DNA from: Pseudomonadota bacterium | Lineage (GTDB): Bacteria > Pseudomonadota > Gammaproteobacteria > Xanthomonadales > Xanthomonadaceae | Direction of reading: 5' to 3' | DNA length: 64,000 nucleotides | Assembly: GCA_023430045.1 (NCBI GenBank) | Contig: JAEZCF010000056.1 | Location: 1 to 64,000 of the forward strand | In this document: positions 8,610 through 15,789 of the stretch, piece by piece | Layout: every line of letters begins with the position of its first letter | Numbering within the stretch: position 1 is the stretch's first letter | Notes under the pieces: model-generated | What the model saw: only the letters and a program-made list of their open reading frames with translations | Told to the model about the DNA's origin: nothing | Database searches by the model: none | Translations under genes and position numbers: made by a program

Positions 8610-10019
8610 TCAGATCGCGCGCGAGTAACTGGCGGGCTGCGACGGCTGCGCAAGGTATCGATCGAAACACATGGCCAGCAGCCGCAGCAGTGGCCGACCC
8701 TGCCCGGTCGCGCGGATCACCGCGCCGGACACCTCCGCCAGTCCGTCGGCCTGCAGACGCTCCAACGCGGGCAGCGCCGCGGCGAAGTACGTTTCGAAAT
8801 CCAGCCCGCGTCGCGCGCACAGCAGGCCGGCATCCACCTCGCCATGGCACATCAGCTGCTGGATGATGTCAGCGCGCAGTTCGTCGTCCTGGTCCAGCTC
8901 CACGCCGCGCCAGACCGGCAGGTGGCCGGCATCCACGGCCGCCTCCCAGGCCGGCAGGTCGCGCGGATTCTGGCTGTAGCTGCGGCCCACGCTGCTGATG
9001 GCACTTACCCCCAGGCCCAGCAGATCGGTGTCGGCATGAGTGGTGTATCCCATGAAGTTGCGGTGCAGCTGGCCGGCGCGTTGCGCCCGCGAAAGATCCT
9101 CTTCAGGCAACGCGAAATGATCCATGCCGATGTACTGGTAACCGGCGTCCTGCAGGCGCTGCACGGCCAGTCCCAGCAGGGCGAGTTTCTGCTCGGGTGC
9201 CGGCAGGCTGGCTTCATCGATCTGCCGCTGTGCGCGGAACAACCGCGGCAGGTGCGCGTATCCATATACCGCCAGGCGGTCCGGGCGCAGATCGAGCACC
9301 TGCTCCAGCGTGCGTCCGAACCCTTCGTGGGTCTGGCCTGGCAGGCCATAGATGAGATCCACGTTGACCGAGCGCATGCCGTAATCCCGGCAGGCCTGCA
9401 GGATGTCCAGCGTCTGCGCCACGCCCTGCACGCGGTTGATGGCGCGCTGAACCTGCGGATCGAAATCCTGTATTCCCAGACTGGCACGGTTGAAACCAAG
9501 TTCGGCAAGCAGCGCCACGTCGGCACGATCAATGAAGCGGGGATCGAGTTCGATGGAAAAATCCCGACCGGGCGCACGGCTGAAGTTGAAGCGCCGGCGC
9601 AGCCCCTGCACCAGGTGGCGCATGTCGTCGCGGTTGAGGAAGTTCGGCGTGCCGCCGCCCAGGTGGAGCTGGATCACTTCACGCTGTGGGTCGATGTGCG
9701 ATGCAAGCACGTCGGCCTCGGCCAGCACGCGTGCCACGTAGCTCGCACCGCGGCTGCGGTCGCGGGTGATCACCCGGTTGCAGCCACAGTAGAAACAGGG
9801 ACTGCTGCAGAACGGCACGTGCACGTACAATGACACTGCGCGCGCCTCCCGGTTGCTGGCTGCCAGCGCCTTCACCAGTTCGGTTTCGCCGTAGGCATCC
9901 TGGAAATGCGGGGCCGTGGGATAGGAGGTGTAACGCGGGCCGGCCTTGTCGTGCCGCCGCAGGATCTCTGCGTCGAAACACCAGGCCAGGCCACCCTGCA
10001 CGGGAGAGAAGGTATCCAT
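8610..10019 (-). CDS. hemN: Oxygen-independent coproporphyrinogen III oxidase
   Basis: A 469-residue radical SAM enzyme for the anaerobic step of haem synthesis, converting coproporphyrinogen III to protoporphyrinogen IX. The N-terminus FDAEILRRHDKAGPRYTSYP and the cluster-binding VPFCSSPCFYCGCN motif (CxxxCxxC) are diagnostic of true HemN rather than HemW; LGGGTPNFL follows. The start at 10019 is the first ATG before the conserved N-terminus. An FNR-type box lies 35 bases upstream. The context of a globin and a CcoG-like ferredoxin fits control by low oxygen. Confidence 0.95.
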   Translation of the reverse strand: MDTFSPVQGGLAWCFDAEILRRHDKAGPRYTSYPTAPHFQDAYGETELVKALAASNREARAVSLYVHVPFCSSPCFYCGCNRVITRDRSRGASYVARVLAEADVLASHIDPQREVIQLHLGGGTPNFLNRDDMRHLVQGLRRRFNFSRAPGRDFSIELDPRFIDRADVALLAELGFNRASLGIQDFDPQVQRAINRVQGVAQTLDILQACRDYGMRSVNVDLIYGLPGQTHEGFGRTLEQVLDLRPDRLAVYGYAHLPRLFRAQRQIDEASLPAPEQKLALLGLAVQRLQDAGYQYIGMDHFALPEEDLSRAQRAGQLHRNFMGYTTHADTDLLGLGVSAISSVGRSYSQNPRDLPAWEAAVDAGHLPVWRGVELDQDDELRADIIQQLMCHGEVDAGLLCARRGLDFETYFAAALPALERLQADGLAEVSGAVIRATGQGRPLLRLLAMCFDRYLAQPSQPASYSRAI

Positions 10020-10053
10020 GCGTCCAGCGTGCCCGCAGACACGCCCGCACGCC

Positions 10054-10067
10054 TTGACCCAGATCAA
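10054..10067 (-). promoter_or_regulatory. FNR/Anr-type box upstream of hemN
   Basis: TTGAC-CCAG-ATCAA is one base from the FNR consensus TTGAT-N4-ATCAA. It sits between the 3' end of the globin gene and hemN. If it worked at -41.5 the transcript would start at about the hemN ATG, so either the promoter geometry is unusual or the message is nearly leaderless. Oxygen-responsive control of hemN is well known in related bacteria. Confidence 0.6.
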
Positions 10068-10068
10068 A

Positions 10069-10533
10069 TCAGCCAGGCGTTCCGACTATGGGCAACGGCA
10101 CCTGCGGCCAGCGCAGCATCTGGTAGCGCTTCCAGAAGGTATCGGCGATGCGCGCGGCGATGTCGTCGGCCAGGCGCTGCATGTCGGCGTTGCCGATGCC
10201 GGCCGACGTCTGCCGGAACAGTACCAGCCAGCGGTCGAAGAGATCGCGGTCCATGTCATCGATGGCCATGTGTCTGGACATCGGCGAACCCTGGAAACGG
10301 CGCGTGCCACGCAGCAGCGCGGACCAGAAATCGACCAGCTGCGCCAGATGCGCATCCCAATCGTGGACATGCGCGGCGAACACCGGCCCCAGCCGCGGCT
10401 CCTCACGCACACGGCCGTAGAACTCATGGACCAGGCGCGTGACGTCCTGCTCGCTGCACAGATCAAGTGAGGCTTCGGGCAGCGGCGGCGTGGTGACAGT
10501 GTCCATGGAATCGCGCGGAGGGTATGCAGTCAT
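10069..10533 (-). CDS. Group III truncated haemoglobin-like globin
   Basis: This 154-residue protein has the features of group III (P) truncated globins: LVHEFYGRVREEPRLGPVF with the B/E-helix Tyr and Phe, the FWSALLRGTRRFQGSPMSRH segment with the FxG and proximal region, then a C-terminal helix ending DTFWKRYQML. It should bind haem and deal with O2 or NO in micro-oxic cells, which fits its neighbours hemN and the CcoG-like gene. The ATG at 10533 is preceded by AAGGTG at good spacing; an internal ATG at 10506 is the alternative. Confidence 0.85.
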   Translation of the reverse strand: MTAYPPRDSMDTVTTPPLPEASLDLCSEQDVTRLVHEFYGRVREEPRLGPVFAAHVHDWDAHLAQLVDFWSALLRGTRRFQGSPMSRHMAIDDMDRDLFDRWLVLFRQTSAGIGNADMQRLADDIAARIADTFWKRYQMLRWPQVPLPIVGTPG

Positions 10534-10560
10534 TATCGCACCTTGCCGCCGAGGCGCAGC

Positions 10561-10574
10561 TTGATCGAGATCAA
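10561..10574 (+). promoter_or_regulatory. Perfect FNR box in the divergent globin/CcoG-like promoter region
   Basis: TTGAT-CGAG-ATCAA is an exact FNR-family consensus. Twenty-two bases after it, 10597-10602 reads TAGATT, a plausible -10 element. That places the box at -41.5 of a predicted start near 10609, the arrangement of a class II FNR-activated promoter driving the plus-strand operon that begins at 10661. It may also affect the divergent globin gene. Confidence 0.75.
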
Positions 10575-10660
10575 TGTCGATTCGCCCGCCGGTTCCTAGA
10601 TTTACCGCTCGCCAGCGTGCGTCTGCCGCTGCCCTGCCACCTCCATCGCTGGAGCGCGCC

Positions 10661-10957
10661 ATGACCCGCGACCCCCTTGAAACCGGCATGCGCCGGCGAC
10701 GCCTGCTCCAGCAATGGGGCGCTGTGCTGTGGCCGAGCTTCATCGCAGCCGGGCTGGCCACTGTCGTGTTCTTCGCCTTCGTCGACCCGCTGCGCCTGGC
10801 CGCGATCAGCTTTCCCGGCCACGCCATCAGCCGTGAACTGGGCTATACCGTCGGCTTCTTCATGTTCTGGATGGTCACCGCAGCGGCCAGCGCGGTCACC
10901 GCGTATCTGCTGCGGCCCATGCCTGGCGCGGACGATGACGAGGTACCGCTCGGGTGA
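10661..10957 (+). CDS. Small two-helix membrane protein upstream of the CcoG-like gene
   Basis: A 98-residue protein with two predicted membrane helices: residues 23-46 (AVLWPSFIAAGLATVVFFAF) and about 63-87 (TVGFFMFWMVTAAASAVTAYL). I do not recognise a named family. Its gene overlaps the start of the CcoG-like ferredoxin and follows a predicted FNR-activated promoter, so a role in oxidase assembly or electron transfer is possible. That is inference from context. A GGAG motif ahead of the ATG serves as ribosome binding site. Confidence 0.7.
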   Translation: MTRDPLETGMRRRRLLQQWGAVLWPSFIAAGLATVVFFAFVDPLRLAAISFPGHAISRELGYTVGFFMFWMVTAAASAVTAYLLRPMPGADDDEVPLG

Positions 10958-11994
10958 ATGCAACACTACGCCCGCGCTGGCTGCAGGCACTGCCGACCGC
11001 GCTGCTGCTGGTCGCCTTCCACCTGCTGCCCTGGCTGCGCTGGGACGGCCGGCAGGCATTGCTGCTGGATCTTCCCGCGCGTCGCTTCGATCTGTTCGGC
11101 CTGACACTCTGGCCCGGTGACATCGGCGTGCTGCTGGGGATGGCGGCCGTGCTGATGGTGGCGCTGGCGCTGTTCACCCATCTGTGCGGCCGCCTGTGGT
11201 GCGGCCATGCCTGTCCGCAGACGCTATGGAGCACGTTGTTCGGCTGGATCGAACGCGGCACGCGGCGCTGGCTGGGCAACTCCCCCGCCGAGCGCGTGGT
11301 GCGGCAGGTGCTGTGGACGATCATCGCCCTGTGGACAGGCCTGAGCTTCGTGGGCCTGTTCACCCCCATCGACCGGCTGCTGTGGCGCGCGATGCAGCTG
11401 CGTCTGGGTGCCTGGGAAACGTTCTGGATCCTGTTCTACGCCGCAGCCACCTGGGGCAATGCCGGCTTCCTGCGTCGGCAGGTCTGCAGCACGCTGTGCC
11501 CCTTCGCACGGTTCCAGCCCCTGCTCCGCGACGGCCACACGCCACGCACGCTCTACATCGCCCCCCGTGGCGAGCCCCGTGGACCGCGCCCTGCCGGGCT
11601 GGGCAGCGTTGCCGCACGGGGCCGTGGCCTGCTGGATCCTGTCACCGCGCAGGACTACGTATTCCGCGCGGCGCATCCGACGCTGGCGGGGCCGATGCCG
11701 CGCTTTGCCGCCGATCGACTCGGCGACTGCCTGGATTGCGGTGCCTGCGTGCGCGCGTGCCCGGTTGCGCTGGACATCCGCAACGGCCCGGATGCGGAAT
11801 GCCTGGACTGCGGCAGCTGTCAGGTGGCCTGCCACCAGGCGCAGCAGGCAGCGGGCTTCGATACCGGGCTGATCCGCCACATATCCCCGGACACCCTGGC
11901 CGGGCAGCCCCGGCGGCTCCTGCGCCGGCGTACCTGCCTTCTGCTGGGTTTACTGGTTGCGCTCGTGCTGCTGGTCGTGTGGCCGCTGCGGTGA
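10954..11994 (+). CDS. CcoG/RdxA-like polyferredoxin membrane protein, short form
   Basis: A 346-residue NapH/CcoG-type protein with several membrane helices and four cysteine groups: CGRLWCGHACPQTLW, CSTLCPFARFQ, CLDCGACVRACP and CLDCGSCQVACHQ. The last two are classic 4Fe-4S ferredoxin motifs. CcoG proteins act in copper delivery to cbb3 oxidase, and this copy starts with a GTG overlapping the preceding gene. It ends with a final helix soon after the ferredoxin motifs and lacks the C-terminal Ig-like domain of full-length CcoG (usually about 470-500 residues). It could therefore be a paralogue with a different partner. Confidence 0.8.
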   Translation: MNATLRPRWLQALPTALLLVAFHLLPWLRWDGRQALLLDLPARRFDLFGLTLWPGDIGVLLGMAAVLMVALALFTHLCGRLWCGHACPQTLWSTLFGWIERGTRRWLGNSPAERVVRQVLWTIIALWTGLSFVGLFTPIDRLLWRAMQLRLGAWETFWILFYAAATWGNAGFLRRQVCSTLCPFARFQPLLRDGHTPRTLYIAPRGEPRGPRPAGLGSVAARGRGLLDPVTAQDYVFRAAHPTLAGPMPRFAADRLGDCLDCGACVRACPVALDIRNGPDAECLDCGSCQVACHQAQQAAGFDTGLIRHISPDTLAGQPRRLLRRRTCLLLGLLVALVLLVVWPLR

Positions 11995-11995
11995 T

Positions 11996-12235
11996 TCAGC
12001 AGCGTGGTCGGCTGCCTGGCTGTTCGACCAGCTGCGCACGTCGCACGATGCCCAGTTCCTCGATCAGCAGGGCGACCTCGTTGGTGACCTGGGTGCGCTG
12101 GCTGCCATCAGGCACCAGCCGTGCGAGGACACGCTGGTAGGTGTTCCAGAACTCCGGGCCGCAGCCATGAAGCTGGTAGCTTTCCTCGAGTTCAACCCTT
12201 ACCTCGTCAGCCAGCCCCTGTGCGCCATGTTCCAT
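11996..12235 (-). CDS. Small hypothetical acidic protein
   Basis: A 79-residue protein with no cysteine cluster, signal peptide or membrane segment. It is mostly helical in character (EVRVELEESYQLHG, VTNEVALLIEELGIVRRAQL). It ends two bases after the convergent CcoG-like gene. Initiation at ATG 12235 is preceded on the minus strand by GGAGGTCG-like sequence, a good ribosome binding site, which supports it as a real gene. Function unknown. Confidence 0.55.
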   Translation of the reverse strand: MEHGAQGLADEVRVELEESYQLHGCGPEFWNTYQRVLARLVPDGSQRTQVTNEVALLIEELGIVRRAQLVEQPGSRPRC

Positions 12236-12472
12236 AACGACCTCCTGTTCGTCGCGGGCAATGCCGATTCAAAGCGTCTTTCGTGCCATGCAGTAAAGTG
12301 CTGCCTATTCAATTAGTCATAAAGATGACTACACGTCAATGACAGAATCCACACTTCCTGCCTACAACCCTGAACAGGCCACTTCAGAAAATCAGGTGGA
12401 AGGTGGCGGAATACATCCTGCTCACCGGCGATGCGTAGGCTGGAAAGCCACACCTCACCAAGGCATGACATC

Positions 12473-12655
12473 ATGCAGCTGACGCGGCCACAGCAGCAGA
12501 TCCTCGAAGACATCCATGCGACCCGCCCGGTCGCGGACGAAGATGCGAACTGGGCCGTGGACGCGGGCTATGCCGCGCACGGGGAAGATGGCGACATCGA
12601 TCTCACCCAGGAAGGTCGGAAGTTCGTCGATGCCACCCGAGTGAAAGACGCCTGA
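12473..12655 (+). CDS. Small hypothetical protein
   Basis: A 60-residue protein starting MQLTRPQQQILEDIHA, with an acidic C-terminal half (HGEDGDIDLTQEGRKF). The ATG at 12473 is preceded by AAGG at workable spacing; a start at 12431 would add 14 residues. The pattern of a helical N-terminus followed by a strand and LTQEGRKF resembles winged-helix wings, but I cannot assign a family. A SMAG palindrome begins a few bases after its stop. Confidence 0.5.
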   Translation: MQLTRPQQQILEDIHATRPVADEDANWAVDAGYAAHGEDGDIDLTQEGRKFVDATRVKDA

Positions 12656-12658
12656 CGC

Positions 12659-12682
12659 GTAGAGCCGGGCTCTGCCCGGCTG
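12659..12682 (+). repeat. SMAG-type GTAG palindrome
   Basis: GTAGAGCCGGGCTCTGCCCG with its closing GGCT forms the hairpin AGCCGGGC/GCCCGGCT. It is a typical S. maltophilia GTAG element just after a small gene, where it can act as an mRNA 3' structure. Confidence 0.8.
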
Positions 12683-12847
12683 CCTCTCGAAAGCCTTCCT
12701 GGCCACGCAGTCGCCGGAAGTTCGAACATTGTTCAAAACGATCTCCCTATCATCGCTGCGGCGTAGCCCTGTGTGGCAAAGGAGCGTCGCGCCGAGTCGG
12801 TGTGTATTAGTCGGTGCGTATCACCTGACACGTGACGGCTTGTCTTG

Positions 12848-12934
12848 CTCACGGTCGGCTTCAATGGCAAAAAGGCTGTAGCGTTCGAGGCAGCTTACAT
12901 CGCTGCATTCAATGCGACGCAAGCCACTCTGCGC
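12848..12934 (+). pseudogene. Fragment of a phage Rha-type regulatory protein
   Basis: One frame reads LTVGFNGKKAVAFEAAYI followed by AAFNATQATLR. This matches the core of phage Rha proteins, whose consensus is roughly MGFTGKKALEFKxAYIxAFNxME. There is no start codon in a sensible place and the frame stops soon after, so only a scrap remains. The surrounding 380 bases (12683-13060) hold nothing else I can recognise. It marks this patch as former prophage or plasmid DNA. Confidence 0.5.
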
Positions 12935-13060
12935 AGGCCATATCTCGCTTTTAGATGCCCACCATGGAATAGCTCGGAGTCCCTCGTCTGCCACGTTTGA
13001 GCAGATGGCAGCGACAGTGCAGCCATTGCATCAGTGCAGCTATTGCACTACGATGCGCGA

Positions 13061-13291
13061 ATGCCAACGCTCGTTCGTTTGACCACTTGCGTAGTGACGA
13101 TGTACCCGGCTGATCACCAGCCGCCGCACTTCCACGTGCGCATGCGCGATGGTCGTGAGGCACTGATTGTCATAGCGACACTTTTGCCCATCACCAGCTC
13201 GCTCAGGCCCCGCGAACTGGCACAGGCGTTGGCATGGGCCGAGGGCAACCGCGAACTACTACGTGCCAAATGGCAGGAGTTGAACCCATGA
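13061..13291 (+). CDS. DUF4160 domain protein
   Basis: A 76-residue protein of the DUF4160 family: it opens MPTLVRL and contains MYPADHQPPHFHVRM, the family's signature HxPPHFHV block, then a helical end with AWAEGNRELLRAKWQELNP. DUF4160 genes almost always sit beside DUF2442 genes, as here, and the pair has been proposed as a toxin-antitoxin-like module on mobile DNA. It overlaps the next gene by four bases (ATGA), so the two are translationally coupled. Confidence 0.85.
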   Translation: MPTLVRLTTCVVTMYPADHQPPHFHVRMRDGREALIVIATLLPITSSLRPRELAQALAWAEGNRELLRAKWQELNP

Positions 13292-13767
13292 ACCATGCGC
13301 ATTTCGTTCTGCAGCGGGTGACGGCTATCCGTCAGGGTCGGCTGAGCCTGACGTTCGCCGATCACGCGTCCTTTGAAGTAGATCTGTCGGAGGTAATCGA
13401 GAACCATCCCACTCTGTCCCGGTTGCGCGACCCTTCCGTGTTCGCACAGGCGGAGCCTGACGAGTGGCATCGTGGTGTTGTATTTGCTGGCGACGACAAC
13501 CTCGCGCTGGCGAGCGACAACCTGCGGGCCATGGCAATCGAACAATCCGGCGAGTTCTCGCATCAGCAGTTGCTGACGTGGATGGACCACCATGGGATGA
13601 CGCTGGATGCGGCGGCGGCGGCACTGGATGTCAGTCGGCGGATGCTGGCCTACTACCGCAGCGGGTCCAAGCCAATCCCTCGCACGGTTGGGCTCGCGAT
13701 GCTGGGTTGGGACATCTACGCTCTGAAGGGCTCATCGCACGCCTTTGAATATGAGGCGGCGGCCTGA
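13288..13767 (+). CDS. DUF2442 domain protein with C-terminal helix-turn-helix
   Basis: This 159-residue protein has an N-terminal DUF2442 beta domain (QRVTAIRQGRLSLTFADHASFEVDLSEV, PSVFAQAEPDEWHRGVVF) and a C-terminal DNA-binding-like region (MTLDAAAAALDVSRRMLAYYRSG, a helix-turn-helix). The HTH suggests it represses its own operon, like an antitoxin, with the DUF4160 protein as partner. That role is inferred from the arrangement and is not proven for this family. Its ATG lies within the stop region of the DUF4160 gene. Confidence 0.8.
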   Translation: MNHAHFVLQRVTAIRQGRLSLTFADHASFEVDLSEVIENHPTLSRLRDPSVFAQAEPDEWHRGVVFAGDDNLALASDNLRAMAIEQSGEFSHQQLLTWMDHHGMTLDAAAAALDVSRRMLAYYRSGSKPIPRTVGLAMLGWDIYALKGSSHAFEYEAAA

Positions 13768-13835
13768 CTCAGGCACATTGAGGAAGCCGTCGCAGCAGCG
13801 CACGACATACCCTCGTGCAGAGTCGGGGGCCAGTC

Positions 13836-13858
13836 TGCCACGCGAAAACGCGTGGCAA
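13836..13858. repeat. Direct-repeat copy 1 with hairpin, left of the tRNA-Cys fragment
   Basis: The arms GCCACGCG and CGCGTGGC enclose a loop of four A residues, giving a perfect 8-bp stem. A near-identical copy lies at 13960-13982, and the two flank a partial copy of tRNA-Cys. Function unknown. Confidence 0.6.
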
Positions 13859-13911
13859 ATACCCGATTCCCCCCGATCACAGGGTTCTGCTCCGCGAGCG
13901 AAAAGCGCCAA

Positions 13912-13941
13912 GGTCGGAATTGAACCGGCGTACGCGGCTCG
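13912..13941 (-). pseudogene. Truncated duplicate of tRNA-Cys (3' half)
   Basis: About 28 bases starting GGTCGGAATTGAACCGGCGT are identical to bases 14084-14112 inside the intact tRNA-Cys. They cover the T-arm, variable loop and part of the anticodon stem, but the acceptor end and 5' half are missing. It cannot make a working tRNA. It may be debris from recombination at the tRNA gene or a scrap of an attachment site. Confidence 0.65.
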
Positions 13942-13959
13942 CAAACATGCTAACGCGAG

Positions 13960-13982
13960 TTTGCCACTCGAAAACGCGTGGC
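13960..13982. repeat. Direct-repeat copy 2 with hairpin, right of the tRNA-Cys fragment
   Basis: The arms GCCACTCG and CGCGTGGC enclose four A residues. It differs from the copy at 13836 by a base change that introduces one mismatch in the stem. The repeats continue with similar flanks (AACCCGAT versus AATACCCGAT). Confidence 0.6.
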
Positions 13983-14042
13983 AACCCGATGATTTCGACC
14001 CCAAATCAGGGGATTGCGGACCTGCCCCCCGAACGCCAGACA

Positions 14043-14071
14043 TAAAAAAAGCCCTGATAAATCAGGGCTTT
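14043..14071 (-). terminator. Terminator of tRNA-Cys
   Basis: On the minus strand AAAGCCCTGATTTATCAGGG is followed by CTTTTTTT. This is a perfect 7-bp stem and U-run immediately downstream of the tRNA-Cys 3' end. Confidence 0.85.
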
Positions 14072-14074
14072 GTC

Positions 14075-14148
14075 TGGAGGCCTGGGTCGGAATTGAACCG
14101 GCGTACGCGGCTTTGCAGGCCGCTGCATAACCACTCTGCCACCAGGCC
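14075..14148 (-). tRNA. tRNA-Cys (GCA anticodon)
   Basis: The acceptor GGCCTGG pairs with CCAGGCC, and TCCA follows at the 3' end. The anticodon loop around CTGCAAA gives GCA. The T-loop GGTTCAATTCC is canonical. The length is 74 bases. Confidence 0.96.
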
Positions 14149-14217
14149 GGTGTGCAGCAATCGGGGAAGCGACGCCCCGATAAGACAAGACCCCGCGTTC
14201 GGGGCCTGTCGGGATTT

Positions 14218-14293
<76 letters not shown>

Positions 14294-14447
14294 GTGAGGC
14301 CGGTATGCTACCGGAAGACCCGGAACCACGCCAGCATTTTCACACTGAAAACACGCTTTTCTGCTGCATGCAAAGCCTTCCGGCCCTGTGGCCCCCCGCT
14401 GCCGGCGGGGGAGAAAAACCGGGCCCACGCAGGGGTCCGTTTGAAAC

Positions 14448-14523
<76 letters not shown>

Positions 14524-14711
14524 AGTGTGCAACAGCCCTCACGGGCAGGAGCCTGGGCTCCACGGACCGGTCTTCGCGCCTTGCGGCGGCGTCTTCCGGG
14601 CCTGCTCCCCGACCTGCGCCGGAGAAGCGATATTGTGTCGAAATTCCTTCATCCCGTCAACCGCATTCATGCACCGCGTGGCGGTCCACAGGATGGAGAA
14701 ATCGCGGTTCG

Positions 14712-14740
14712 AAAAACAAAAAAGAGACCTCGCGGTCTCT
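14712..14740 (-). terminator. Terminator of tRNA-Gly copy 3
   Basis: The minus strand reads AGAGACCGCGAGGTCTCT followed by TTTTTG and further T residues. It is a 7-bp perfect stem with a GCGA tetraloop, directly after the third tRNA-Gly. Confidence 0.88.
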
Positions 14741-14753
14741 CCTTCATCGAACC

Positions 14754-14829
<76 letters not shown>

Positions 14830-14967
14830 TTGGGAGGCGGCATTCTACAGCGGCTGCGACGGGTGTCAAGCGCCGATGTCCACGCCCACGGTGCCCGCAG
14901 GCCGGGAGCATCGCACCCTCCTCCGCTGTTCATGGGAAGGCGCACGCGCATGGATGCTGCGGAAACG

Positions 14968-14993
14968 AAAAAAGGAGCCGAAGCTCCTTTTTT
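14968..14993. terminator. Bidirectional terminator after tRNA-Gly copy 4
   Basis: The arms AAAAAAGGAGC and GCTCCTTTTTT around a CGAA loop form a stem with an A-tract on one side and a T-tract on the other, so it can stop transcription on both strands. Confidence 0.88.
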
Positions 14994-15035
14994 CTGCATC
15001 CCGTGCAAGCCCGTAGACTTCCAGGGACATCAACC

Positions 15036-15111
<76 letters not shown>

Positions 15112-15156
15112 TTGGGAGGCGGCATTTTACCTGTCTTCACAAGGCTGTCAACCTGC

Positions 15157-15780
15157 TCAGCCGCCCTTCTTCAGGCGCGAACGTTCGCGCGCGGCGCGCT
15201 CGTCGTCGCGCAGGCTCGGCCATGCCGCATGCAGGTACTGCAGCCCCGACCACAGCGTCAGCAGGGCCGCGATCGCCAGCGTCCAGTCGCCTATGCGGAA
15301 GATCGGCGGGCCCATCCAGATGCTGCTGATCGGCGTGCTGGGCGCCACCGAGTACAGCAGGCACAACAGCGCGACCATCTGTGCGGTGGTCTTGACCTTG
15401 CCGATCATGGCCACCCGCACCTTCGCCCGCTGGCCCAGTTCGGCCATCCATTCGCGCAGCGCCGATACAGCGATTTCGCGACCCACGATGACCGCCGCCC
15501 AGAACGCCATCCACGGCGTGGGATGGCCCTGCACGATGAGGAACAGCGCCACCGCAACCATCAGCTTGTCGGCCACCGGATCCAGGAAGGCGCCGAAGGC
15601 GGACTCCAACTGGTAGCGTCGCGCGATCCAGCCATCCAGCCAGTCGGTGATGGCGGCAAGGCCGAACAGCGCCGCAGACGCGAAATTCGTCCACGTATAG
15701 GGCAGATAGAATACCAGCACCAGCACCGGAATCATCAGGATCCGCAGCAGGGTCAGCCAGGTGGGAACAGTCAGCGTCAT
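15157..15780 (-). CDS. pgsA: CDP-diacylglycerol-glycerol-3-phosphate 3-phosphatidyltransferase
   Basis: A 207-residue integral membrane enzyme that makes phosphatidylglycerophosphate, the precursor of phosphatidylglycerol and cardiolipin. The CDP-alcohol phosphotransferase motif DGWIARRYQLESAFGAFLDP (pattern DG-AR-G-D-D, second Asp in the following VAD) begins near residue 48. The N-terminus TVPTWLTLLRILMIPVLVL is typical of PgsA. It follows uvrC by nine bases on the same strand, the usual uvrC-pgsA pairing, and is followed by tRNA-Gly genes, also a common arrangement. Confidence 0.95.
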   Translation of the reverse strand: MTLTVPTWLTLLRILMIPVLVLVFYLPYTWTNFASAALFGLAAITDWLDGWIARRYQLESAFGAFLDPVADKLMVAVALFLIVQGHPTPWMAFWAAVIVGREIAVSALREWMAELGQRAKVRVAMIGKVKTTAQMVALLCLLYSVAPSTPISSIWMGPPIFRIGDWTLAIAALLTLWSGLQYLHAAWPSLRDDERAARERSRLKKGG

Positions 15781-15789
15781 CGATTTTCT

